Assembly: GCA_945485605.1 (NCBI GenBank)
Contig: CALYSG010000096.1
Location: forward strand, 1-6,648
DNA from: an uncultured Clostridia bacterium
Lineage (GTDB): Bacteria > Bacillota > Clostridia > Oscillospirales > CAG-272
Direction: 5' to 3'
DNA length: 6,648 nucleotides
Shown one piece after another: positions 1-5,567 of the stretch (position 1 is the stretch's first letter; every line of letters starts with the position of its first letter). A program made the translations under genes and the position numbers. The notes under the pieces were generated by a model that saw only the letters and a list, made by a program, of their open reading frames with translations, was not told where the DNA came from and ran no database searches.

Positions 1-911
1 AGCTTAGCGAGCTCAGCCGCGTAGGCCGGTCCCTTCTTCTCGATGCCCTCGCCCTTCTCGTAGCGCCAGAACGCCTTGACGGCGATCTTACCGCCGAGAG
101 CCTTCTCACTCGCCGCGATATACTGACCGACGGTCATCTTGTCTTCCTTGAAGTATTCCATATCGACAAGGCAGTTATTCTCATAGAACTTGCCGAGCTT
201 TCCGACGACCATCTTTTCGATGATCTGAGCAGGCTTGCTCGCGTTCTTCGGATCGTTTGCGATCTGGGCACGGACGATATCGCGCTCTTCGTTCAGAACG
301 CTCTCGGGAACCTCGGTCCTGTCAACATAGAAGACGGGGTAAGCGGCGACCTGAAGCGCGATATTCTTCGCGAATTCGGCAAAGCCCGCGTTGTTGACTG
401 CAGCATCGTCAGCCTCAAACTTGACCACAACGCCGATAGCACCGTTGCCGTGGACGTAAGTGCTCGTCACACCGTCTGTGAATGCGAAGCGGCGGATGGT
501 GAGCTTTTCTTTGATTATGAACGTAAGCTCCTGGAGCTTCTCGGTTACGGTTACGTTACCTTCGTACTTCAGAGCGCTGAGCTCTTCGACATTAGCGGGG
601 CGATTTGCGACGATCAGCTCAAGGACCTTATTTACGAATTCCTTGAAGGTCTCGTTCTTCGCGACAAAGTCGGTCTCGGTGTTGACCTCGATGATAGCGG
701 TATAGCCATCCTTCTTAAGGGTGGCAACAAGTCCGTCTGCAGCGATTCTTTCCTGCTTCTTTGCAGCGGCGGCAAGTCCTTTTTCACGGAGCAGCTTTAC
801 TGCCTCCTCCATATTGCCGTTGGCCTCAACGAGAGCCTTCTTGCAATCCATCATGCCGGCGCTGGTCTTTGAACGAAGCTCGGCTACGTCTTTTGCTGTA
901 ATATTTGCCAT
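1..911 (-). CDS. tsf: Translation elongation factor Ts (3' end beyond the window)
   Basis: EF-Ts is the cytoplasmic nucleotide exchange factor that releases GDP from EF-Tu during translation elongation. About 303 codons are visible and no stop is reached. The last residues (KGPAYAAELAKL) resemble the usual C-terminal end, so only a few codons should be missing. The N-terminal UBA-like domain is clear (MANITAKDVAELRSKTSAGM, then MDCKKAL). The EF-Tu contact motif TDFVAKN lies at residues 80-86; its D81 and F82 correspond to the Asp-Phe pair that in E. coli EF-Ts disturbs the Mg2+ site of EF-Tu. The C-terminal region contains the expected FWRYEKGEGIEKK. The ATG at 909-911 has a GGAGG about 9 nt upstream. 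It lies 23 bp downstream of rpsB with no terminator between, so the two are very likely co-transcribed, as in most bacteria. Identification is secure. Confidence 0.97.
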   Translation of the reverse strand, partial: MANITAKDVAELRSKTSAGMMDCKKALVEANGNMEEAVKLLREKGLAAAAKKQERIAADGLVATLKKDGYTAIIEVNTETDFVAKNETFKEFVNKVLELIVANRPANVEELSALKYEGNVTVTEKLQELTFIIKEKLTIRRFAFTDGVTSTYVHGNGAIGVVVKFEADDAAVNNAGFAEFAKNIALQVAAYPVFYVDRTEVPESVLNEERDIVRAQIANDPKNASKPAQIIEKMVVGKLGKFYENNCLVDMEYFKEDKMTVGQYIAASEKALGGKIAVKAFWRYEKGEGIEKKGPAYAAELAK

Positions 912-934
912 TTCAAATTTCCTCCGTTATCTTA

Positions 935-1690
935 TTATTCAGCCTTATTCTCGGCATCTTCGGCTTCCTCAGCCGCAGTGGCTTCGGCAACAGCTTCGGT
1001 GAGCTGTTCGCCCTGCTTGCCCTCGATAACGGCATCAGCCAGGACCGATGAGATGAGCTTTATTGCGCGGATAGCGTCATCGTTACCCGGAATGATATAG
1101 TCGGCGTCATCGGGGTCGCAGTTGGTATCGACGATAGCGATTACCGGAATACCGAGCTTCTTTGCCTCGAGAACGGCGATGTGCTCCTTGCGGGGGTCAA
1201 CGATGAATACCGCGTCGGGAAGAGTGTCCATATTCTTGATACCGCCGAGGTTCTTCTCAAGGTCAAATATCTCCTTCTGCTTTGCGGCGGCTTCCTTCTT
1301 CGTCAGCATATCGAAGGTGCCGTCTTCCTGCATCTTCTCAAGGCTGTTGAGGCGGGCGATTGACTTTCTGATGGTCTTGAAGTTGGTGAGCATACCGCCC
1401 GGCCAACGGACGTTTACATAGTACTGACCGCAACGGGTAGCCTCTTCCTTGATGGCTTCTGCCGCCTGCTTCTTCGTTCCGACGAAGAGGATAGTGCCGT
1501 TGTTGGCGGCAAGATCGCGGACGAACATATATGCCTCTTCGAATTTCTTAACGGTCTTCTCCAGGTGGATGATGTAGATCCCGTTTCTTTCGGTGAAGAT
1601 GTATTCCGCCATCTTAGGGTTCCATCTTCTGGTGTGGTGTCCGAAATGGACGCCGGCTTCAAGCAGCTGCTTCATAGTGATAACTGACAT
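935..1690 (-). CDS. rpsB: 30S ribosomal protein S2
   Basis: Small-subunit ribosomal protein S2, which binds late in 30S assembly near the head-body junction and is needed to recruit S1 where S1 is present. The 251-residue product starts MSVITMKQLLEAGVHFGHH and carries typical S2 signatures: HTRRWNPKMAEYIFTERNGI near residues 20-40, RWPGGMLTNFKTI around residue 95, and PDAVFIVDPRKEHIAVLEA followed by IVDTNCDPDDADYIIPGNDDA. The C-terminus is an acidic Glu/Ala tail, common and variable in this family. I chose the ATG at 1688-1690 because AAGGAGG lies 7 nt upstream and the protein then starts as other S2 proteins do; a GTG ten codons further upstream in frame lies before that ribosome binding site. 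tsf follows. A strong promoter and a foldable leader precede it. Confidence 0.97.
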   Translation of the reverse strand: MSVITMKQLLEAGVHFGHHTRRWNPKMAEYIFTERNGIYIIHLEKTVKKFEEAYMFVRDLAANNGTILFVGTKKQAAEAIKEEATRCGQYYVNVRWPGGMLTNFKTIRKSIARLNSLEKMQEDGTFDMLTKKEAAAKQKEIFDLEKNLGGIKNMDTLPDAVFIVDPRKEHIAVLEAKKLGIPVIAIVDTNCDPDDADYIIPGNDDAIRAIKLISSVLADAVIEGKQGEQLTEAVAEATAAEEAEDAENKAE

Positions 1691-1811
1691 TTTAATGTCC
1701 TCCTTCGGTTTTCCCACCACGCGTGCGCCGTGCGCAAAACCGTTCTTTGAACGGCACCGTCCGCACCTTCCGCCGCGTGTGTGTAATAATTACTTTGCGA
1801 TTTACGCAAGC
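1691..1811 (-). promoter_or_regulatory. Structured 5' leader of rpsB, candidate ribosomal-protein autoregulatory element
   Basis: If transcription starts about 7 nt after the -10 box (G at 1811), rpsB has a leader of about 120 nt. Three nested helices can be drawn on the minus strand: CACGCG (1779-1774) with CGCGTG (1723-1718); GTGCG (1766-1762) with CGCAC (1734-1730); and an apical hairpin CCGTTC-AAA-GAACGG (1754-1740). The ribosome binding site lies just after the outermost helix. Leaders through which S2 represses rpsB-tsf are known in some bacteria. That this one works the same way is inference; the pairings themselves are visible. No run of U follows a helix, so control would be at translation rather than by attenuation. 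Confidence 0.5.
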
Positions 1812-1817
1812 TTTTGC

Positions 1818-1846
1818 ATTATACCATATCCTTCATTATATTTCAA
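1818..1846 (-). promoter_or_regulatory. Sigma-A promoter of rpsB-tsf
   Basis: On the minus strand the -35 box TTGAAA (1846-1841) is followed by a 17-bp spacer and a perfect TATAAT (1823-1818). A TG one base before the -10 box makes it an extended -10. This is the best vegetative promoter in the window and suits a highly expressed ribosomal operon. A second TATAAT at 1840-1835 lacks a good -35 box. Confidence 0.8.
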
Positions 1847-1880
1847 CGGTGTTTATCGGTTTTAACATATTTTTTACATT

Positions 1881-2174
1881 TCAGCACTTCTTTTTCTTCT
1901 TTTTTCCGCACTCGCGGGTAAAATGCTCACACTCGCCGGGCTCAAGCTTAACAAGTACAGCATCATCTCCGATACACTGTATTTTCTCCCACGGAATTAC
2001 AATTTCATACTTTTTCCCGAATCCGAGAAAGCCCGTCTCACATATTATTATTATAGCCGTGATCCTTCCCGTGCAGATGTCGAACTCAAAGTCCCCGGTG
2101 CATCCGAGCTTTGCACCGTCGCAAACGTTTATAACCTCTTTTTCACGCAGATCGACGGTATTTCCGCATTTCAA
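1881..2174 (-). CDS. PRC-barrel sporulation protein, YlmC/YmxH family
   Basis: This 97-residue protein matches the small YlmC/YmxH PRC-barrel family found in endospore-forming Firmicutes: KEVINVCDGAKLG near residues 12-24, then the phenylalanine- and isoleucine-rich strand pattern FEFDICTGRITAIII, the FLGFGKKYEIVIPWEKIQCIG block and DDAVLVKLE. Family members are associated with sporulation but their molecular role is not established; the PRC-barrel is usually a protein-interaction module. The start is a TTG at 2174, supported by GGAGGTGA six bases upstream; no ATG is in frame nearby. Typical members end soon after the VLVKL strand, whereas this one continues with a Cys- and Lys-rich tail (GECEHFTRECGKKKKKKC). 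No terminator is visible before the rpsB promoter, so transcripts may run on into rpsB. The family call is firm; ylmC versus ymxH is not resolvable. Confidence 0.88.
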   Translation of the reverse strand: MKCGNTVDLREKEVINVCDGAKLGCTGDFEFDICTGRITAIIIICETGFLGFGKKYEIVIPWEKIQCIGDDAVLVKLEPGECEHFTRECGKKKKKKC

Positions 2175-2188
2175 AAAGCCTCACCTCC
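2172..2188 (-). promoter_or_regulatory. Ribosome binding site that fixes the TTG start of the PRC-barrel gene
   Basis: GGAGGTGA (2188-2181) matches eight consecutive bases of the anti-Shine-Dalgarno complement. It sits six bases before the TTG at 2174-2172. An ATG at 2169-2167 is out of frame with the PRC-barrel reading. This strong site makes the TTG the likely initiator. Confidence 0.7.
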
Positions 2189-2261
2189 CGTAGATATTTA
2201 TGCTGCAGACGGTTATTCTATGTATTTACGTTTTTTTTCGAGTTTTTTTGAGCTAAACGTA

Positions 2262-2289
2262 TTGCATTATAGAAAAAATGTGATAAAAT
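2262..2289 (+). promoter_or_regulatory. Probable sigma-A promoter of the YegP-repeat gene
   Basis: TTGCAT (2262-2267), a 16-bp spacer and TAAAAT (2284-2289), with TG one base before the -10 box (extended -10, TGATAAAAT). Transcription would start near 2296, giving a leader of about 42 nt. It lies in the 163-bp divergent gap shared with the PRC-barrel gene. On the other strand a TATAAT (2271-2266) overlaps it but lacks a convincing -35 box. Confidence 0.5.
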
Positions 2290-2295
2290 GAATGT

Positions 2296-2315
2296 ATATA
2301 TGCAAATACATATAT
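2296..2315. repeat. AT-rich inverted repeat at the transcription start region
   Basis: ATATATG (2296-2302) and CATATAT (2309-2315) form a perfect 7-bp inverted repeat around CAAATA. It sits just downstream of the predicted -10 box and 22 bases before the ATG, so it could be an operator or a weak mRNA hairpin. Being all A/T except one pair, it could also be chance in an AT-rich spacer. Confidence 0.35.
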
Positions 2316-2337
2316 GAATATGAAAGGAGACAACGTC

Positions 2338-3078
2338 ATGGCACGTGCAGCTACCGAAACAAAGGTTCAATCCGCCAACAGGGTTAAGGCAGAGTCCAAG
2401 CAAATCATCAGCGAGGCAAAGACCGCTATCGCCGGATATAACAAAAAGATAAGCGAACAGAAGGCAAGCATCAAGGCTCTCAAAAACAGCATAAAGAGCC
2501 AGAAAGCTGTCATCAAGCAGGCAAAAGCCGATCTGAAACGCGCAAAGACCGAAGCAAAGTGTGAGATCGCAGCGGAGAAAGCCGCAAGGAAGGCTGAAGC
2601 AGCGGCAAAGAAAGCCGAAAAGGCAGCAAATGTCGCCGGAAAGACACAAAAAGACATACTGCCGTCCGACGACGACAGTGAATCCCACCCAGCAGGAACA
2701 GCTAACGCTGTATTCATTATAAAGCCGGCAGGAAACAACGGCAGAATGTTCAACCTTGTAGCGGCAGACGGTCAGAACCTCGCAACCTCGCAGATCTACA
2801 CGACTGCCGATGCCTGCTACAGCGGGATCAAGAGCGTCTCGGTCAACTCGGGTGCGCAGACAGAGGATCAGACCGTAAAGGGCTTCACTTCCCTTCCTTA
2901 TCCGAAATATGAGGTGTATCTCGATAAAAGCGGAGAGGCGTACCGTTTCAGACTCCGCGCAAAAAACGGCATGAACATTCTGGCTTCCCCGGCGTACAAG
3001 ACAAAGAAGGATTGCCTTGCCGGGATCGAAAGGATCCGCGAAAATGCTTACGCAAAGATAATCGAATCCGACAAATAA
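2338..3078 (+). CDS. Ala/Lys-rich coiled-coil protein with two YegP-like (DUF1508) domains
   Basis: This 246-residue cytoplasmic protein has no signal peptide or membrane segment. Residues about 10-105 are a highly basic Ala/Lys/Glu-rich stretch with coiled-coil character (for example KAAR, AAAKKAEKAA), followed by an acidic linker with DDDSES at 111-116. Two copies of a YegP-like (DUF1508) domain follow, at about 123-170 (VFIIKPAGNNGRMFNLVAADGQ, then YTTADACYSGIKSV) and 191-237 (YEVYLDKSGEAYRFRLRAKNG, then YKTKKDCLAGIERIRENA). The second copy is closer to the family pattern. YegP folds are small alpha/beta units of unknown function. I start at the ATG at 2338 because AAAGGAGA lies 7 bases upstream; in-frame ATGs at 2314 and 2320 precede that site. 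It has its own promoter and terminator, so it is probably monocistronic. The basic coil resembles nucleic-acid-binding tails, but a DNA or RNA role is inference. Confidence 0.85.
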   Translation: MARAATETKVQSANRVKAESKQIISEAKTAIAGYNKKISEQKASIKALKNSIKSQKAVIKQAKADLKRAKTEAKCEIAAEKAARKAEAAAKKAEKAANVAGKTQKDILPSDDDSESHPAGTANAVFIIKPAGNNGRMFNLVAADGQNLATSQIYTTADACYSGIKSVSVNSGAQTEDQTVKGFTSLPYPKYEVYLDKSGEAYRFRLRAKNGMNILASPAYKTKKDCLAGIERIRENAYAKIIESDK

Positions 3079-3090
3079 GCTCCCGCAGTC

Positions 3091-3131
3091 AAAACGGTGT
3101 AACTGCTTTCCGGCGCTACACCGTTTTGCTT
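3091..3131 (+). terminator. Hairpin terminator after the YegP-repeat gene
   Basis: AAAACGGTGTA (3091-3101) pairs perfectly with TACACCGTTTT (3117-3127) over 11 bp with a 15-nt loop, followed by GCTTTT. The A-run before and T-run after the GC core also allow action on the other strand. The next gene starts only 34 bases later with no clear promoter, so some read-through may supply the operon downstream. Confidence 0.75.
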
Positions 3132-3164
3132 TTCGCATAACACCTATATGAAAGGAGATCAAAC

Positions 3165-4280
3165 GTGACATATTTCGGTGAAGTAAAGAAAAATTTCGGC
3201 TTCGGATGTATGCGATTCCCGATGAAAGACGGAGAGGTCGATAAGACGGAGCTGTGCAAAATGATCGATGCTTTCATCGCCGCCGGCTTTAACTATTTTG
3301 ACACGGCTCACGGCTATCTGCGCGGAAAGAGCGAGGTCGCCGTCCGTGAATGCCTGACCTCGCGCTATCCGAGAGACGCCTACCTTCTCGCCGATAAGCT
3401 TACTTCAAGTTATTTTTCGTGCGAGGCGGACATACGCCCGTTTTTTGAGAGTCAGCTTGATATCTGCGGCGTGGAATACTTTGATTTTTACCTTATGCAC
3501 GCACAAAATAAGGAGTTTTTTAAAAAATATAAGGCTTGTCGTGCATACGAAACGGCATTTGCGCTTAAAGAAGAGGGCAAGATCCGTCACGTCGGGCTTT
3601 CCTTCCACGACCGTGCAGAAGTGCTTGACGAAATTCTTACGACATATCCGGAGGTCGAGTTTGTCCAGCTTCAGATAAACTACCTTGACTGGGACGACCC
3701 GGTCGTGCAGTCGAGACTCTGCTACGAGGTCTGCCGCAGGCACGGCAAGCCGGTGATAGTTATGGAGCCTGTCAAAGGCGGCACGCTCGTTGATCTTCCC
3801 GTAGGTGCGAAGGAGATACTTGCCGGACTCGGCGGCGGAAGTACGGCAAGCTATGCTATGCGCTTTGCCGCGGGGCATGAGGGGGTCTTTATGGTCCTTT
3901 CCGGAATGAGTAACTCAGAGCAGATGAACGATAACATATCTTATATGCAGGACTTCAAACCGCTGTCGGAAGAAGAGCTTAACGCGGTCAAAAATGTCTG
4001 CTCGATCCTGAAATCAAAGAATCTGATCCCCTGCACCGCCTGCCGCTACTGCACCGACGGATGCCCAAAGCATATACTGATCCCGGATGCCTTCTCATGC
4101 CTGAACGCAAAACAGAGCGAACACGACTGGAACTCGGCGGTATATTACAATAACATATGTATTAAAAACGGCGGAAAGGCTTCCGACTGCATCGGTTGCG
4201 GAAAGTGCGAAAAAGTATGTCCCCAGCACCTTCCGATACGCGAACTGCTGAAGAAGGTCGCCGCGTCCTTTGAAAAATGA
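3165..4280 (+). CDS. Aldo/keto reductase with C-terminal 2x[4Fe-4S] ferredoxin domain
   Basis: A predicted cytoplasmic oxidoreductase of the ferredoxin-fused aldo/keto reductase group, 371 residues. The TIM-barrel part starts GFGCMRFPM (residues 12-20) and keeps the catalytic tetrad of the superfamily: D46 and Y51 in NYFDTAHGY, K78 in LLADKL, and H112 in FYLMHAQN. The C-terminal domain has two cysteine clusters, C290-x2-C293-x2-C296-x3-C300-P and C342-x2-C345-x2-C348-x3-C352-P, the pattern of two [4Fe-4S] clusters. Electrons may therefore pass between ferredoxin-type carriers and a carbonyl or related group; the substrate is not known for this group. The GTG start at 3165 has AAAGGAGA six bases upstream. 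It lies 21 bp before the ECF S-component gene with no terminator between, implying one operon. No distinct promoter is visible in the short gap after the preceding terminator. Confidence 0.93.
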   Translation: MTYFGEVKKNFGFGCMRFPMKDGEVDKTELCKMIDAFIAAGFNYFDTAHGYLRGKSEVAVRECLTSRYPRDAYLLADKLTSSYFSCEADIRPFFESQLDICGVEYFDFYLMHAQNKEFFKKYKACRAYETAFALKEEGKIRHVGLSFHDRAEVLDEILTTYPEVEFVQLQINYLDWDDPVVQSRLCYEVCRRHGKPVIVMEPVKGGTLVDLPVGAKEILAGLGGGSTASYAMRFAAGHEGVFMVLSGMSNSEQMNDNISYMQDFKPLSEEELNAVKNVCSILKSKNLIPCTACRYCTDGCPKHILIPDAFSCLNAKQSEHDWNSAVYYNNICIKNGGKASDCIGCGKCEKVCPQHLPIRELLKKVAASFEK

Positions 4281-4301
4281 TCCAATGAAAGGAGAAACAA
4301 A

Positions 4302-4883
4302 ATGATAAACGCTGTTCTCGAAAAAAAGAACCTCACAAAATCAGCCAAAATAACGCTCAAAGCACTGATAACAATTGCCACCGTCGTAGCTGCGGTAGGA
4401 CTTCCTCAGCTCGTGCATCTCGTCGCAGGAAGCGAAGGAGGAGTCAAATGGCTTCCGATGTATCTGCCGGTTATCTTCGGCGGTTGCCTGCTCGGTGCAA
4501 AATGGGGTATCATAGCAGGGATAGCATCACCCGCGGTCAGCTTCCTTATAACTTCCGCGGCAGGAAGACCGATGCCCGCGGCGGCAAGGCTTCCGTTTAT
4601 GGTTGCAGAGCTTACCCTGATGGCACTAATCGCGGGGCTTTTCTCTGAAAAGATTGCCAAAAAGCCGCTTATGTCCTTTGCCGCAGTCTCTGCGGCACTG
4701 GTCGCAGGTCGCGCCTTCTTCCTGCTTCTCGTTGCGATCTTCAATTCGCTCGTTCCGTTCACACCGCAGATAATTTTCGGTCAGATAGTGACCGGTATCC
4801 CCGGACTTATCCTCTGCGCGATCGCGGTACCGCTTGCAGTGATTGCCGTATCGTATATTTCCGCTCGCGATGAAAGACATTGA
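4302..4883 (+). CDS. ECF-type transporter S component (substrate unknown)
   Basis: A 193-residue integral membrane protein with about five or six hydrophobic segments (roughly 17-42, 50-66, 68-86, 98-116, 123-147 and 156-187) and a basic N-terminus. The motifs LPMYLPVIFGGCLLGAKWG (51-69) and SPAVSFLITSAAGRPMP (76-92), followed by LPFMVAELTLMALIAG, match the pattern of energy-coupling-factor S components. These capture vitamins or other small molecules and share a separately encoded EcfA-EcfA'-EcfT module; none is encoded here. The substrate cannot be told from the sequence. The ATG at 4302 has AAAGGAGA upstream (4288-4294). The gene's last 14 bases overlap the next gene's start, indicating translational coupling. 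It is cotranscribed with the aldo/keto reductase. An unrelated small membrane protein is possible but less likely. Confidence 0.8.
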   Translation: MINAVLEKKNLTKSAKITLKALITIATVVAAVGLPQLVHLVAGSEGGVKWLPMYLPVIFGGCLLGAKWGIIAGIASPAVSFLITSAAGRPMPAAARLPFMVAELTLMALIAGLFSEKIAKKPLMSFAAVSAALVAGRAFFLLLVAIFNSLVPFTPQIIFGQIVTGIPGLILCAIAVPLAVIAVSYISARDERH

Positions 4884-5286
4884 GCTTGCCCGTCTGTCTC
4901 TTGAGGGTCACTCCATAGCCCTATGCCGCATGAATGAAATCATAACCTCCGACAAGCGCGGCATAGCTCCTATGATGGACTTTATCGCCGAGGGCAAGGA
5001 CCTTCGCGGCTTTTCGGTAGCCGATATCGTGGTCGGTCGCGCCGCAGCCATGCTTTTTGTCAGAGCGGGAATAAAGGATGTCTACGCGCGGACTCTTTCT
5101 ATCGGTGGAAAAGAATATCTTGAGGCACACGGAATAAATGTAACCTTCTCCGAGCTGACCGAAAACATAATGAACCGTATCGGTACGGGCATTTGCCCAA
5201 TGGAGGAAACGGTAAAAAACATCGCCGATCCCGACGAAGGCTATTCCGCACTCGCCGCAAAGTTGGCACTTCTCGGTTCAAAATAA
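4870..5286 (+). CDS. DUF1893 protein (TM1506-like, cytidine-deaminase-like fold)
   Basis: A 138-residue soluble protein that fits the DUF1893 family, whose Thermotoga member TM1506 has a fold related to cytidine deaminases. The pattern seen is SIALCRMNEIITSDKRGIAPM (15-35), then DIVVGRAAAMLFVRAGIKDVYARTLS (52-77), LEAHGI (84-89), and NRIGTGICPME (102-112). I see neither the HxE nor the PCxxC motif that binds zinc in active deaminases, so catalysis of that type is doubtful. The family's activity is not established. I chose the ATG at 4870; a TTG nine codons earlier lies in frame but inside the transporter gene, and the family usually begins near MKDIELA. There is no good ribosome binding site, which fits coupling to the overlapping upstream gene. 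It is the last gene of the operon, ending 9 bases before a strong terminator. Confidence 0.85.
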   Translation: MKDIELARLSLEGHSIALCRMNEIITSDKRGIAPMMDFIAEGKDLRGFSVADIVVGRAAAMLFVRAGIKDVYARTLSIGGKEYLEAHGINVTFSELTENIMNRIGTGICPMEETVKNIADPDEGYSALAAKLALLGSK

Positions 5287-5295
5287 AATTTCACG

Positions 5296-5332
5296 AAGAT
5301 CCTCAGGGGCTGAAGTCCCTGAGGATCTTTTA
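5296..5332 (+). terminator. Strong intrinsic terminator of the reductase-transporter operon
   Basis: AAGATCCTCAGGG (5296-5308) pairs perfectly with CCCTGAGGATCTT (5317-5329) over 13 bp, with an 8-nt loop and a TTTT tail. It lies 9 bases after the DUF1893 stop codon. On the other strand the tail is poorer in T, so it works mainly rightward. Confidence 0.92.
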
Positions 5333-5546
5333 TGTTAACATTTCGGAATTTCTCAGCATCGGATTTTTTAAAATCACGAACGGCGTCGATAAAAAACGCT
5401 CTGTCAAAGATACAAGCATCATTCCGCAAACATTCGTAAGCTTTGTGCAAATGATTTTCGGTACTTAAACCGAGATCATATGTTGCGGTGGGATACCTCT
5501 TTGTCACATTCTGTCGAATGGCGAATACAATTATATCAGCGGAACA
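5333..5546 (-). other. Gene-poor stretch with an unexplained minus-strand open frame
   Basis: Between the operon terminator and cotJA no gene can be called with confidence. On the minus strand one frame is open from after a TAA at 5549-5547 for about 71 codons up to the terminator. It reads like protein (for example GTG at 5507, TKRYPTATYDLGLSTENHLH, then CIFDRAFFIDAVRDFKK). It lacks a ribosome binding site, and its frame continues through the terminator and into DUF1893 before stopping at 5243-5241. It may be the decayed end of a lost gene or a chance open frame. I recognise no family. Confidence 0.3.
5504..5531 (+). promoter_or_regulatory. Candidate sigma-E (mother-cell) promoter of the cotJ operon
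   Basis: TCACATT (5504-5510) resembles the sigma-E -35 box (kmATATT, six of seven), and after 13 bp AATACAAT (5524-5531) resembles its -10 box (CATACAnT, seven of eight). The B. subtilis cotJ operon is transcribed by sigma-E, so this is the expected factor. The leader to cotJA would be about 65 nt. As a match by eye to a loose consensus it is only suggestive. Confidence 0.4.
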
Positions 5547-5567
5547 TTAATCGCCGCAATAATCAAG

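Noticed and set aside
1691..1720. Earlier in-frame GTG start for rpsB at 1720
   Set aside because: The extra residues VGKPKEDIK encode the ribosome binding site of the ATG at 1690 and are not part of S2.
450..1865. Several plus-strand open frames opposite tsf and rpsB
   Set aside because: They mirror two secure housekeeping genes and show no motif or plausible start context of their own.
2228..2260. ACGTTT...AAACGT inverted repeat around two T-runs as a terminator
   Set aside because: Only six A/T-rich pairs with a long loop, and it lies in the divergent promoter gap where no gene ends.
2314..2337. Earlier ATG starts at 2314 and 2320 for the YegP-repeat gene
   Set aside because: The AAAGGAGA site lies downstream of both and is correctly spaced for the ATG at 2338.
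2218..3171. Long minus-strand open frame (317 codons) opposite the YegP-repeat gene
   Set aside because: Its Cys/Phe/Leu-rich composition is what the antisense of an Ala/Lys/Glu-rich coding region gives. It runs across the terminator hairpin and lacks any family motif.
4843..4869. In-frame TTG start for the DUF1893 gene
   Set aside because: It would add nine residues inside the transporter gene that the family does not have; the ATG at 4870 gives the normal N-terminus.
5193..5468. Plus-strand open frame spanning the end of DUF1893 and the terminator
   Set aside because: It is out of frame with DUF1893, crosses a strong terminator and has no ribosome binding site or motif.
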